A stretch of DNA of 64,000 nucleotides from Acholoe squamosa (Eukaryota; Annelida; Polychaeta; Phyllodocida; Polynoidae), in assembly GCA_949317995.1 (NCBI GenBank), contig OX439048.1, positions 23,317,495 through 23,381,494 of the forward strand, read 5' to 3'. Made by a program: the position numbers and the translations under genes. Shown here piece after piece: positions 40,948 through 55,000 of this stretch. The first letter of the stretch is position 1. Each line of letters begins with the position of its first letter. The notes beneath the pieces are model-generated. The model did no database searches and was not told the DNA's origin. It was given only the letters and a program-made list of their open reading frames with translations.

Positions 40948-43596
40948 AACAGCAGTCATCCTAGCAGTTTGTATACTCCTACATCTGCATCTCAGCTGCG
41001 CCTCAACCCCAGACACCAATCTGAACACCATCTTCAGACCCAACTATGGCGCATTGTTTACCAAGTTACCCCAAACACTATTAGCCAATTACATGGACTA
41101 TCGCTTGACCTTTAGCCTTAACTTGACCTTTGACCAGAACCTAAGTCGGCCAGAAAAACTCAGCCCACTCATCAGCACTGATGCACCCCAATACATGAAG
41201 CACACAGCTCATGCCCTAGATAACATGATACAGAGCCTATTCTCCAAGTCAAAAACAACACTAGAAACCTTATCAAAATTAACCTCACTTCCAAACATCA
41301 GGCAAACTAGAAAAGCCCCTGGCCATGTCATTGGAGATATTTTAAGAGCTTCAATAGGCCTTGGGACACAACCAGAAATTGATATTCTAAATTCTGAAAT
41401 GTCTGACCTGGATAAAAAGTTAGCTACCAAAATGCACGTGTTAGAATTAGCCACTCATTTTCTGTTAAATATTTCTGAATTCAATTACAACTCTGTTAAC
41501 ATCTTCTCAAAATTCCAAAACGACACTGATGATGCTCTATCTTTTATTTCTGGGAAATTAGAGCATTTAAATTCAAATATCTCATCAATATTATTAAAAT
41601 TAGAACTTTAATCCAGACAAGACACCTTCCATTCCATGTTATTCACAGCAGCAAATTCTCAAATAGAATCATTAATTGACCTCCAACATGACCTGGAAAA
41701 TCTGCTCTTAACCATTAACAATCTACTTGAGGGCACCCTACCCCCATCCATTATTACACAAGATGACCTCAGTTTAGGTTTAAATAATTTATCCAGCCTC
41801 CTGCATGAGGCACATCACGGCATTATTTTAGAAGGCCTACCCATAAGTTATTATTATAGGCGCCGGGTACATGTACACTGGAGCCACAACTCGGGCCTGT
41901 TAATAACCATACCAGTACCCATAACCAGAGGGGGAAGTACCTTTTCTATATTTAGAATAGAAACCTTCCCCGTACCTTTCAACACCTCCGACACTAAGTC
42001 AGTAGGTCACACCCAGGTGGAGCCACTTCCCGGCTACTTGGCTATGTCCAAGACCCACTCACACTACATACAGTTTACACAAGCTGACCTAGATATGTGT
42101 GACCTCGGCCACCTTATCAGCTGTAACCTACCCCTGCCTCTGTTGTCGGCCACCCACCCCACATGCACTCTATCCCTATTTTTAGACCTACCAGATGCTG
42201 TGCACCATACCTGCAGTTTTAAAGCACACATGGCAGCACCCCTACCAAATCTCATCAAATCCTTATCTCACAGCACCTTCCTATTAATAACCGACCATCC
42301 CACCTCCATGCTCCAATGCACAGACTCAGGCCAAGTCAAAATAAAAAACAGTGCATACTCGGTCATCTCAGTCCCATGTCTGTGCTCTATTAAAAATGCC
42401 GGCATGATTTTAACCAATTCTGATTTATCCTGCACCTAAAATTTCACCCTAGAGCCCATATCAAAGGCTTACTTCAACCTACCACTGTGGCGACACTTTG
42501 GTCAACCTCCAGCCAATGTTTCCGGCATCACCATGGCAACCACGCCCCAAACCCTTCACCTACCAAATTTTGAAAAATTAAAACACCTACATAACCAGAA
42601 AATAGCCTCACTTTTTCAAGAAACCCTAACCCTTAAAAAGGCCGCACAGGGACTTGAGGACCAATCCGCCCTCCTGTCCACCAGCTCCTTGATCTAGGAT
42701 ACCACCTCCAGTTCTCACCTTGGCTGCACTTAGTATCACCCCTTCTGGCACTACTTTGCTGCGCATTAACTCTTAAAAACCACTTTCGTGTCAATCAATT
42801 GGCGCGCTTCATCACACTAGTCTCAGCAACTCGAACACCTAAGATGGCCAATGCTGAGAGCTGGAATCGGTTCAAGGAACTCATACGGCAGGCCAACAAG
42901 GACTGGCCTGTCTCATCCACAACCCCACCTACAGAATTCGGGTACATCCAATCTCCAGGCCGCTATGACAGCATGTTTACATGGACCTTATTGGTGATCT
43001 CCTTGTACATCACCTGGATCGCCGCCAAAAGATGCCTTCGGCACTGGCCCTATTGCAGGCAGGACAACCACAGTACACCCTCCATTGTAGCTAAGATCCA
43101 TGCAAATGGACAGACCTTCAGTTTTACTGTTGGCAAAATGATCTACGGGCAGAACCTCTGGGCCCCTACCATCACGGCCCCCAAGGTTTCTCCAGCCTGC
43201 CTTACAGCACCTTTTGGCAGACACCTGGATCTCCACTGGAAATCCGACATCAAGACCATAATCGGGGGACAGGTCAGGCAAATCCCGCTACAGCACTATC
43301 CCCCAGTACCTTTCCTATGGAGACTACCATTGCACAGGATTCTTAAAGGAGCTCACCATATGACGGTTGTAATCACATCAAAGGGTCAACCTGATTACCA
43401 GTTGGCCTCCAGTGACACTGGCCCGGCTATAGAGCTACCTTGTGAGTCCTGGCCGGCTGATCATCATGACTCCCCGGCAGAACTCACAAAATACACCCCA
43501 CTCCGGCACCAGCCAAAGAGGGACAAATACCTTTATAAACCACAGGAGATGATGCTCACACCACCCAGTACATCGACCCGCGGTAAGTTTCTTTAG
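40948..43596 (+). pseudogene. env: Envelope gene of copy 2
   Basis: Follows a TTTTTCTAG acceptor (40945-40947). The first codons encode a signal-peptide-like stretch, but there is no ATG at the position used in copy 1; the frame is in phase with the leader exon, which would supply the start. Stops at 41609-41611 and 42437-42439, and a frame change between 42,440 and 42,799. Homologous to copy 1 from FRPNYG through the fusion-like region, Cys-rich domain, second membrane segment and long tail (GRYDSM, RCLRHWPY, HWKSDI). Confidence 0.75.
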
Positions 43597-44578
43597 AAAC
43601 CTCCTTTGATCCTCATGTGGGGATCAATACAAGCCGCCGGCCACCCCTGTATCCACCCAATAATGAACTCTCCCGGTCACCCGAATCCACCGGATAGCCC
43701 CACCTAACACCTTCATGTGGGGATTATCCCCATCCTCAATAGCTCTAGAACCCGACCCTACCTACAATTAAAACCATTTTACAACGCCTCCAGTCCCATA
43801 GCACAGTTTCGACCCACAATAACACAGTTATTTTGACTCACTGTGAAGGCCCCCCGCACGATGAGACGTCGCCATCTTGTTTCTGACGTCGCGTCTGGTT
43901 TCCCAGCCAAACGCTGCGTCAGAACGCCGGCGCTGCGTCTCACCAGTGCCGTCGGCCTCCCCAACGTCAGATCTCTTGCATTTTCCCACGTTGGCATGAC
44001 AACATGAACGTCAGTCAGGACACCCGCACTCAATATCTGCGTCAAAACAATAACATAAGCACGTGTCAGCAATATCACTAGACTTGTTTTCGCCCCAAGT
44101 TAACAACACCACCCCGCATGAAAATTAGAAGACCGCCCATGCCAATTTAGAAGCCCAGAATAAACAACAAAACTTCTAACTGGTGGTGGACTTTCAGGTA
44201 TATTATTAGATCAAAATCACCAGTATAATCAGGCTCCTGGCAACATATATAAATTATCACAGTCTTTTGCATCACAGAATCAATTTTTAATCACATCTTC
44301 GCATTTGGCCTGCCACCTTCTGGAACTAGTCCTTTTTCCTTCTTTCGTCTTTCCTCCCTCTCCTACATCACTCAAGTAACTCGCCGCCTACGGCCCAACC
44401 TCTGAAAAACAAAGCAAACACCCCCACTAAGAAAACCTGCAAATAACACGAAAATCCAAATTCCCAAACCAAATTTTAAAATCCAAAGAACCGAACAATC
44501 TAGGCCTATTGAACAATTTTTTTTCACTCAAAAATTGGCAACATAACCTTTTAATTAATCTATACATACCGTCCACAG
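43597..44578. other. Non-coding between env and the antisense unit (copy 2)
   Basis: GC-richer, with repeated CATGTGGGGAT motifs near 43,615 and 43,715 that resemble the purine tract before the LTR. No supported ORF. Confidence 0.4.
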
Positions 44579-44871
44579 CTAACAATATACTGGACACGGC
44601 CCACTGCCCCCTCCCTCTGGGCCGTCGTGTGGCCCACGGACCTGGTAACAGTGCACCGGTACAGCCCCAATGTTAATCCACAGGAGGACGACCCTGAAAT
44701 CCAACAAAAGATACACATGTGTCAAAACCACCGGCACCACATCCGACTACCCATCGACCAAAATTCCAGAAATATCTATTGCAACAACACTTACCCAAAC
44801 AGGCCAACAACCACTACCGCCAGAAACAGGAGCCCTGACGGCATGACCACCAATCTGGCACGAAATATCAT
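44579..44871 (-). CDS. Antisense two-exon ORF of copy 2
   Basis: TATAAAA at 44985-44979. Exon 1 44871-44795 (ATG, second ATG at 44844) ends in GTAAGTG in phase 2. Intron 44794-44694 (101 nt) ends in a T-rich run and CAG. Exon 2 44693-44579 ends in TAG. The product is short, hydrophobic in the middle and Gly-rich at the end. Layout matches the copy 1 unit at 12984-13232. Confidence 0.5.
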
Positions 44872-45511
44872 CTTCTCCTTTTCTTTCGGCGTCGCCAAAG
44901 CTCAAAAACAGGCAGCAAACAGATCTATCCTGTTAGTCAATTTCGGTCGCTTCTAATGCCAAAAAGATCTCCAAATCCTTTTATAGCAAGACCCACCGCG
45001 GGAGCATTGAGTTAATTTTTGGACCATATTTTCGAACAACCGCATCACCAAAATCCAAAATTTCAGCCAACTAAACCCACTTTTAGGCCCCGAACCACCT
45101 AACCCAATGTTGGGACAACCCTTACACATGACCCAACAAGGTCATGGCAAGTCTACACCATTGACCATGCCATTTGACCATACCCTTACACGAGCGCTGG
45201 ACAAACGCCAGCTCAGTGGCGCCAGCCAATGTCTACCATAAAAACTAAATAAGAACAGATCCCCATACAGTGGCGCTACCCACGCCACACAACAGAACTA
45301 ATCTGGACCCTGGATAGCCCAGGTTCCCGCTCACATTTGGCTATGAACCTACACCAGCTCGGTGACGCTGCACATCAATATACACTGCCTGATTACTGCC
45401 TTTGCTTGTCAATTTGGTATTTTTGTTAGTCACCTTGTAAACCATGCACTGTTATCGACCCTGCAACTAAAAATTCCCCCTTTTTCTTTCTTGTTCTGTT
45501 TTTCTATACAG

Positions 45512-46078
45512 AGGCCAACGACTTGATAGATGAGGCGGAGACCACACTGACGAATCAGCGGCAAACAACCTCAGCAGTGGTAGAGCAGGCACACCTATCC
45601 CAACCGGCCTGCCCCATTGGAGCACACGAGTCTGCTCTCCAATAGGACCTCCAACTGGTTCCATCGCATTAGGAGCAGGATGCCCCCACATGATGTATGG
45701 CTACAGCTGGCCATGCAGCATACATAGTACCAGCAATAGACCCAACACCTTTATGACCACCAAACCTCCCCAGGTCTGGAGACCATTACCCATGACATAC
45801 ACACCCAATTCATCTGAGAAGGATAGTGACTCTAGCGCCTCCATCTTGGCAGAACCAATAGACATGGACTCTGCGGATAATTTCGATCAGAACCTGCAGT
45901 CGGACTTAGGCAAACCTGACACCTCAGCAAGATTGTAAAATTTGTCCCCAACATCAAAAAGTCCAGGTCCAGGAAAAGAGCTTCACTAGGTCACTCTCTT
46001 AACCTGAACGTCTTAAACCACCAAGACTTACCACCCAAGGGCCTGATAAACAAAGGTCGCCATAGAAAAAGAAAATAA
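45512..46078 (+). pseudogene. Accessory ORF Y (copy 2)
   Basis: A long pyrimidine tract and ACAG end at 45511. In leader phase a TGA stops the frame seven codons in; the frame is then open past 45690 to 45938, where a frame change leads into the basic C terminus ending at 46078. The arginine/lysine-rich stretch (KKSRSRKRAS) and the NHQDLPP / EHQNLPP motif match copy 1. Confidence 0.5.
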
Positions 46079-47241
46079 CCTCAATAACTATTCTTACAAT
46101 TTATTTATTTTTGAAACTGTCATTAATTTATGGACTAAAAGTGTAGAGACACACTTTACTTACCGACCGCCCATGGACACTATGAACACTGACCCAGTCA
46201 GCCTAGTCAACTGATTTTTAAAGCCAGTTTTTCTTGTTTTGTAAAGGGCTATGATGCATAACCATGACAACACGCTGCATTTTTACATTTATTTTTACCA
46301 GTTTAAGAACATTATGAAGATCACAAGCCAGGCAGCAGGTTTTTGTGATCTTAAGATGCAATAAAGTTCTCCCCTTTCACACTGTACCATTTCAAACCCA
46401 ACCATGTCAAAATATTTATGGGTTTTAGCTAGTTTATATTTTTCTAAAATTTTACAAGGAAGCACTGGCAGCCTGTATTTTTGCAGGATCAACTGAGATC
46501 CAATCTAAATATCAGCCAGAGCCACCTTTTTATTCTTGTATTAACCTTGTCACTCTCAACCAATGATCACCCCAGGTAGACTGAAGGCTAAACATGCTAA
46601 ATTCTCCATTGACCAAGACAAACCTTTTTACCAAATAAGAAATCCTTCTACAATTAAGTCAACCACGACCAAAAAGCCAAATTCTTTTTTTTTTAGAATA
46701 TTACCTAAGCCTTCAGACTCCCTAGCCTTATCAGTATTATAAGAATTGATTGATAGACATTGCCAGTCATCAACTACCTTACCTCTGTTTTTATTTATTA
46801 TGTTGTATTGTATATTGGCTCAAGACCTAAATATTAAGTACCTACCGGTACTGCAGCAGACTTCAATAATAACTTGTCTACCTCAAGGTCTGCCTTAGAG
46901 CCAATAATTGCATGTTTTAGGATAGTTTTTATTCCTTTTTGTGTGAATCCTAGAACTAGATACGTAGCCAGCTCTTGTATCCTACCACGACCTGAATTAT
47001 TCATGTTTTTGCCAAAAATTGACTGACAACACTTCTTGGCACAGTTTCTTTTTGTACTATTTATAATTTATTCATGTTCCGCAAAAAATCAGCATTGAAT
47101 ATCTCCTTGGTACCACTGATTTTAACTTAATGATAAGATGTAATACCTATTATTACACATCAGATAAAATTGTCAGTAGACCTTTTCTCACAAACTTCCT
47201 CCTTAAAACCTCGCATAGAATCGAGTAGGAATGTGGGGATT
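46079..47241. other. 3' untranslated region of copy 2
   Basis: AT-rich with no supported ORF. Ends in the purine-rich tract directly before the LTR. Confidence 0.5.
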
Positions 47242-47610
47242 TGTCAGTAGACCATTAGGTATTGTACTTATCATATTTATTTTTCACCTTTTGATCTCTA
47301 CCATGTAACCCAGTGTCCGAGTCTACCCACAAGCCAAGCCATACCCATAGACCAAAGGCTGGCGGTGTCAACTGCACTCAGTGACCCCGCCTCCTCCCAC
47401 TGGAGGATACGCCTATTAATCACGAGCAGCTCACTGCATGTTAGAAATTCCGAGCAGCTATGTTTAGACCAACTCCTCCTGCTGGAGGACATGCCCATTG
47501 ATCATGAGCAGCTCACTGCATACCGGGAATTCCCAGCAGCTATATTTAGAACCATACTGAACTCTGTGACCCCCAGTGCTATGTTTAGGATCCACCTACA
47601 AGTAGTATAG
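47242..47610 (+). repeat. Partial/diverged 3' LTR of copy 2
   Basis: Starts TGTCAGTAGACC like the copy 1 LTR, and keeps repeated GAGCAGCTC motifs within two imperfect 80-bp direct repeats (about 47,390-47,470 and 47,475-47,555). The right boundary is uncertain because the flank is itself a repeat. Confidence 0.6.
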
Positions 47611-47619
47611 GGGTAGCTT

Positions 47620-48236
47620 CTAGAACCTGGTTTGGTTAAAAGAAGGATAATGTTGGAAGTAGGGGTGATATGGCTTAGATTTTTATATCTATGTGTAGCT
47701 TACATATAGGGGAGTCAGAATAGTTGGTTTTAGTTGGGATGAATATGATATATTTTGATGTTTATGGCATATGTTTGTTTGTGTGTGTGTGATGAGTTTG
47801 GTTAAAAGAAGAGGTTGGAGGGAGGCAAGTTGCAGGTGCAGGCAGCAGGGGTGGGGCTCTATTGTTTGGGAGTCTATTGTTTGGTTGGAGGTGTGCCAGT
47901 TGACCTGCATTGGTTGTGGTGGTTGCTAGAGGATAACCTGGTTAAAAGAAAGATAGTGTGGGATGTATGGGTGATATGGCTTAGATTTTTATATGTATGT
48001 GTAGCTTAGATATAGGGGAGTTAGAATAAGTGGTTTTAGTTGGGATGATTATGATATATTTAGATGTTTATGGTATATGTTTGTTTGTGTATATGAGGAG
48101 TTTGGTTAAAAGAAGAGGTTGGAGGGAGGCAGGTGGCAGGTGCAGACAGCAGGGTTGGGGCTCTATTGTTTGGGAGTCTATTGTTTGGTTGGAGGTGTGC
48201 TAGTTGACCTGCATTTGGTTCTGGTGGGATGGAGGT
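47620..48236. repeat. Tandem duplication of about 306 bp
   Basis: Two units begin with AACCTGG-TTAAAAG (about 47,625 and 47,935) and share long blocks such as TGATATGGCTTAGATTTTTA and GGGGCTCTATTGTTTGGG. Confidence 0.8.
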
Positions 48237-48718
48237 AGGTGGATGCAGGGGTATCATAATTAAGATTGTATTTGTAGAGAATATGTGTATTAGTCAAACT
48301 ATGCATTAATATTGTTGACATTGGGATATTGGAAAAATACAATCTGATTTAGTGCTTTTAGATGTTTTTGGTAGTTTCCTGATGAGAGGAGAGTTAGGCT
48401 GAGTTAAGAATTGGGAAATAAGGAAGTTTGGTTAACCCTTTAAGGTTAAATGATGCATTAATGAATTATACCCCTTTATCATTATGATATACAAATACTG
48501 CCCTTGGCATTCCAACCCTGTGCTCATGTAACTATTAGAATAGGTAGGACATTGAATAGAATTGAAGGGTGTTTACTGGATAATCAATTCAAAATGTACA
48601 ATTAATGATGGAATGGTGATATGAATAGTTTGATTATATGGATATATTTGTTTGTTGTCTTTGTTTTTTTTAAGGGGGGTGTAGATTGATATATTTGTTT
48701 TTTTTTGAGTTAGTGATT
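48237..48718. other. AT-rich, no gene seen
   Basis: Contains fragments (TTAACCCTTTAAGG near 48,435) related to the MITE that follows. Confidence 0.4.
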
Positions 48719-48863
48719 GGTTAACTCTTTAAGGGTCACTAATGCATCATGCCCCATTGGTTGCCATGATGCACCAATGAAGTGCTCACAAACAGACTGC
48801 ATTGATGCTTCATGACAACGAATGGGCATGATGCACTCTTGCACCAGCAGTCTTTAAAAGGTT
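48719..48863. mobile_element. MITE-like inverted repeat
   Basis: The ends GGTTAACTCTTTAAGG...GCATCATGCCC and GGGCATGATGC...CTTTAAAAGGTTT are inverted copies. Partial relatives lie near 48,430 and 49,670. Confidence 0.5.
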
Positions 48864-49029
48864 TAATGAAGGGATCAAAGGTGACAGACGCAGATTGCAT
48901 CCGGTGACTTCTATTATTCTGTGTTAGACTGTTGACCTATATTATATTTTGGTGGGAAGGGTGTTTGCTTTGAAATGCCATTGGCTAAAAGAAGAACTGT
49001 GAGTTAAATAAAATATGATTAAGATACTT

Positions 49030-52000
49030 TGGTAGGGTATGTGCTATAAGCTGCACCCTTGTATAAGCCACACCCCAACGTTTGATTGTGCTTTAAGCCA
49101 CACCTATGGCTTGAAAATTGAAAGTTTGATGCTATTCCATATGGACAAATACCCTCACATAAGCACCACATTGACTTTGGGTTTGTATTAGTATAAGGTG
49201 TGGATTATAAGAGAAAATTTATAGTAATAAAAGTTGGAATAAACATATGAATAGTTTGATAAGATGCATATAGTTGGCAAAAGGAACCTGGCAGGTGCAG
49301 ACTGTGTTGTTTGCCCTCTATTATTCTGTGAATGACAGTGACCTACATTAAATTTTGGCGTGAAAGGTGGTTGATGAATGGGTTGGAACCTTAGCCCAGG
49401 GAGGAGCTAATACATATGATAAATATAAATGTATATGTAGAGGGGATGTGTGGCTGTTAGACTATGCATGAATATCATTGGGACACATTCATGCATCATG
49501 ATTAGATGAACTATAGGCCAAATCTGAGGCTTAAAATCTGAAAGTTTAGTGCTATTTTATATGAACAATATTAAAATTCTTGCTTAGTGCTTATAGTTGT
49601 CTTTGGTATTGTACTGATGGGAGGACATAGAGACTGAGTTAGAATTAGAAAGTTAGGTTAACCCTTTATGGTCAGGTGAAGGAATTATGCCCCTTTGTTA
49701 TCACATCCTGCAGGCATCACATTGATTTTTACCATCCCTTTAGGCTCAGCATGATATATAAATTATAGTCAAAGGTACTAATGCATTATCGGCTCAAAAG
49801 GGGGCAGCTAAATACAATGTATATAGACAAGATATGTTTATATGTAGGGACATATACAAATATATATATAAAAGAAATATCAATCTGACTATGGTTGTTT
49901 AATGCCCATGGTATGCAGTATTTGGTAGTTTACTGGTTATAAACAAAACATAATATTCATATTCACCTTGCTTATAACGCACACCCCTAATTTAGGCCCA
50001 TTTTATTAGGCACACCTGGGAACATTTTTGCCATGCTCTATATGATCGTATCCTCAAGTGTAAGATGTGCCTGTATGCTAGGTATTATGATGAAAATGTA
50101 TGGTTTGAAAATCTAAGATTGTGAAATTCATTGATAGGTACTGATGCCCTTACCCTTGACCTACATCTACAACATTTACCAGTTTTATGTGACTCCTCAT
50201 TGATTCTTTTGCATAATCTGAATAAATATGTCTTTAGTTTGTGACACAACACCTTACCTGTGCTCTAAAACTATATGTATCTAGCATTTGTAGATAAATA
50301 GGGGCTTGTTTGTTAACTTCATAGAAAACAGTACATGAATGGAATACCGTGATCAAATCAGTGTGAGATTCTGCCTAATTCTGATGACATGCACCTATTT
50401 TGTAGCAAATTTGAGTACAGTTGGATTATTTTTATTGGTAACACATTTATTTGATCATGATGCCAAAAGCAACAATAACAAAACACATTTATCTATATGG
50501 GATGGGAGAACGTGCATAATATTGAGGTCTGGTGCTATACAATGTAGTCACTGGGTGATGTCTATACATTGATTTATGTATATAAACTTTCAAGATGATT
50601 AGAGTCCTAGGGTTTAACTTATCATTAACTCAGTGTGCAATGGAAAATGCACGATGGTGGTGTACATACATCTACCTTGTAGCAGCCGACCAACTTCTCA
50701 GTGTGGTCAAAGGCTGATATCTATTAAATGACAGATGTGAGATTCCCTTTAGGCATAAAACTTCATGTGTGGGTACATAATCAGTTTTCTAACATTCCTG
50801 ATTCAGTTATCATGAAGAAAGTATATAATTATGTGGATCAACAAGGTTAACAGGTACATCCACAAGTGGGCCTCAAAGACATACATTTTATCCTATTGAT
50901 CTACACATTTTGAAATCCCTTATGGCAGTATCCAGCATGAGATACTGGCAGCCCATGTTATTGGTCTTCATTTATCTAAGGCATTTGATCTACATTTCAC
51001 ACCAGCTGAGTGGGAGAGGTAACTTTCATTGATGGGAATGATTGTTAGTATCTTAAGGTTCTATATTGTGACACCTTTTTATGATGAATTATGCTCCGAC
51101 AACTTGAATGTGGTAACAGGGTGATGTCTAATAAATTCATTGGCCTCATAGATATATTCATACAGTTCAGATAATGCTTCATATATAAGGATAGATGAAT
51201 GGTTCTACTTTAGAAAGTTCATTGGGGTTTTACTGATGGAATTGTATCAATATAGACATGGATTCGAGGATGGTGACAGTTAATTGCAGGTGCTGGCACA
51301 TCTAGTGCTTCATCTACATTTGCCTTTTATTAGTTGACAAACATTACAATCGGATTATTATTTTCTGATTGGATAGCTTTTGTCACATGATAAATAAAAA
51401 TCAAATTGGATGTACTTCAGGGATACCACCTTTATTGCAGTGTGTCGAGTATTGCACAGACATCTATTCAAGCACAGCATTATTTGAGACATGTGCAGTA
51501 GCTATTAGCCTGTTGGTTATGATTTACTTTCTGTCATCAATAGTCATACTATTGCATATCTGGTATTGTTTGGATACCCATAGAAGTGAGGAATTATTTG
51601 CAATATGATGAGATAAAGAAACAGAGGCAGGTTTAACTACTGCAATACCCCATGTATAAAATGCATCTTAAATATGTGGATAGACCCCAAGTGCTACTTA
51701 TAGAAGCAGAACTATTTAGGAGAGATTTCTCTCTATAATTTCCCTAACACTCCCCTGACCCTGTATTGTGGTAAAAAGGTGGTGAGGCTCTAAGAAGGCC
51801 ATAAGTCTTTGAATTTTGAAAATCTGTTGATTAGAACAAAAGATTTGACATTATTTATTTTTACTCTCATGTCTACAAAGTGAGGAAGCGCCTTATACGC
51901 GAGCTGCGCCTCACACAGGGTATTACAGTACTATAAACCTTATTGTGCATGGTATTGCTGTGACTCATGGTTATAAACCATGCACAATTGTACAATAGTA

Positions 52001-55000
52001 TTTTCTAAAGGAATTCTAAAGGAAATGACTTTTGTATCCCAACATCAACATGCCTTGTGATTCTCAATGGAAGAAGTGTTGTTATCACTATTTTGACATT
52101 GTTAACTCATGCTGACTCAAATTGTTTTTGAGAGATAAGGTCAATGGTATTGATTACCATGTAATATTGGGTTTTCAGGTTATGTAAATAATGTGAAAAG
52201 TAATGGAAAAGTGGGTAGTTAATGAATCCAATGGAAGCATGTAAATATAACTGTCTACAATTGAATAAGTGTATGTATGTGAAGGTGGGGTATAAAGCTC
52301 AGTCTTTGGGTAATATGTAGATAGATGTGCACTGCAGTGTAATACATCCACATGATTCCACCCCAGGGGTGCTAGTCTCCAATGAGGGAAAAATAAAGAT
52401 TATATAGATACGCTATGGGATCCAGGGGTGCAGGTTATTCAAAGGGGGTATGCAGATTGGCACTCTAGTGTTACGGCTATGGAGAGTATGAAATGAATAA
52501 CTGAACAACATATACAATAGTTTCCCAAGGGGCTTAGTAAAAGGGGTTTGAATTCGGGAATGAAATACATGATGATATATAGCTATTAATCATTGAGTTT
52601 GTAACTAACTGGAAGTGGGTGTGTATGTAAAGTTACATCTTCATCTTGGTATATATACGTTAAACTCTTAGGAGTAAAAGCTATACCATACTAATACATT
52701 GGCAGAAGCTGTAACCTACACATAATGCTTTAAAACTGTTAGTTTGGTATAGCTTTTGGTTTTGAGGGGTTTGGTTAACTTGTATGAGTCACAACCTGTC
52801 TTTGGACATATCCTATATGTTGCCAATGTTGATGCATCTATAGTGCTATGGTAGTGATTCTTATTAATACACTGGGGCCTGGTGAGTATTGTGAACCTCC
52901 AACTCATGGGAAGCAGATAGATGAACTATGTGTTTGTAATATTGCTTTATTTTCTTCCCCAAAGAAATCTTGACATTGTCTTTGCAACAGAAACCCATGA
53001 AATGGTAAGAAGAGGTTTATAGGTTATTGTACATCTAGATATAAATGTTGCTTTATTTGATTATCTAATAGCACTTACTGTCTCAGTGAAGTGTAGTTTA
53101 GTTAGAACTATACATCAAGGTCATGTACCTACATTCAAAATTAAAATTCATGACCAGAAAGGGCCTATATCTATGTTAGAATAATTCACATTTTCGAAAA
53201 ATAAGTTTACCATAGCTCTGGAATGTTGCAAATGATCCTGTGAATATGTTGTTAAACCTATTCTAATGGTGCCAACACTTTATTGGTTGATTAATTCAAT
53301 ATCTTAACCAACACACACAAAAAATATCCATGTGTGTCTATACATTGAGTCCTGGACATGTGTTTCAATTCTGCTTGGACAAAGGAACAGTGATTACATC
53401 TATGGACAACATACTCATTAAGATAAATGATTTCTTTGATTTGCATGATCTTATAGACAGGTCAGGCAAACCATGTCCTTTGAGAACTCTGACATAAGAC
53501 ACTGAAATCCCATGACAAACAGCCAGCATCTGGGTTCACCCATGCATATGGACACCATATGTTCACGGAGGTTTAGGGTGACACTAAACACCAAACTAAC
53601 AAACCCCTTTTTCAGTGGTTGAGAATTCTGAGCAGATCTGGTGAAGTAGTACCATTTTGCTTGCCTAGAGTTAAATTATTATCAAGATTCAGTTCATATC
53701 ACACTGCACCATAGGTCATTATGATTCCATAATACAGTTATAGATCACAAAAGGAATCAAAGCTACAGGTCTTGGACTTTTAATACACCATGTTATTTGC
53801 CGTGATACTACCCAAAAGGGGCGCCAATTTAAGGGAGTGGGGATATGCAAGTGCTTTATCTGAGTAGAGCCATACTTTTGTAAATGAGATCTATGTATAC
53901 CTTACTCTTACAAAACCATGTTTAACATATACAATCAAATCATACATCCAATATGAGTTAGGAAAATTATTGTGGCTGTGTCAGGAGTATAAGATTATTT
54001 ACCCTAAAAGATTAACTCAGACCTTGTAGAGCAGAGGGCAAAAAACAGGGAATTTTGCTTGGTCAGCTCCCTCCAAACAGAAGCCGAAACTAGCTACTAG
54101 CACATGAAAGGACTTGAATTGAAGTTGAGGGGTGTGTGTGACACATTTCTTATAACCATTTTAGCATACAATTTATTTAGCCTCATGATGGAGGTAAATT
54201 AGTATGAGAAGGTAAAGCAAGACCATTCTTTTTTTTTTTTTTGCTCTCAAATTGTTGCATCCTGATCATGGATACATATTTATACATCCTTGTATCATTG
54301 ACCCCTGAAGTGTTTTATCAATGTGATTTCTGTCAGTTTAGTACTATATTATACATATGATACACCAAGTACAGGCTGCACCAAATAGAGGTATGGTTGG
54401 TATTAGATCAATTTCTGCTCTTTTTAACTCACACATAAGCTACAACTTTTACAGGGTTTCACAGTGTAAATCTCTATATAAAGTCCATTACTGAAGTATA
54501 GAATAGCATAATATAGTTTAACATTGTATCACATATAATATATAGAAATAAAAACAAAACTGTATTTTTTGTCATCATATTTATTACATAGCATATAGAG
54601 TAACTCAGTAATAATTACAATATAATCAAGCAGGGACAATTTACTTGGTGACAACATACACACCTTGTTTAAAAGATGCACCCTTTCAAACATTGTGGCT
54701 TGAAGTTGTGCATCGGTAAATAATAGATATAAGCCATCACTAGGGTCAACATCATAGATTAGATGCTTCTCATACACAAGGATTTAGAGTAGTTCTTACC
54801 AATGTCATTTTACCTCTCTGAACTCTCTAACTAAGCGTATGTCAACACATTATAAGCTAGTTTTCTGCAATGGGGGCTGGAACAGTTGTCATATAGTAGT
54901 GGTCAAGAGGGAATAACTTTGTTGCAAATATCCTTTAAGTACTGAATATATAAACTGTCTTTCAGTATTGAGTTAATACACAAACCTTGCTGTAGGTTAG

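Larger units (their letters stand above)
35664..47610 (+). mobile_element. 5'-truncated, decayed relative of the retrovirus (copy 2)
   Basis: Homology to copy 1 pol starts abruptly at about 35,664 (copy 1 pol residue about 350). LTR, gag and protease are missing. It continues through RT, integrase, promoter block, leader exon, X, env, antisense unit and Y to a 3' LTR that begins TGTCAGTAGACCATT at 47242, preceded by the same purine tract. Orientation is opposite to copy 1. Divergence in protein is substantial, so this is a separate, older member of the family. Confidence 0.85.

Noticed and set aside
51369-51608. 79-codon ORF with hydrophobic segment
   Set aside because: No promoter, splice or homology support, and it lies in AT-rich repeat-laden DNA where such ORFs arise by chance.
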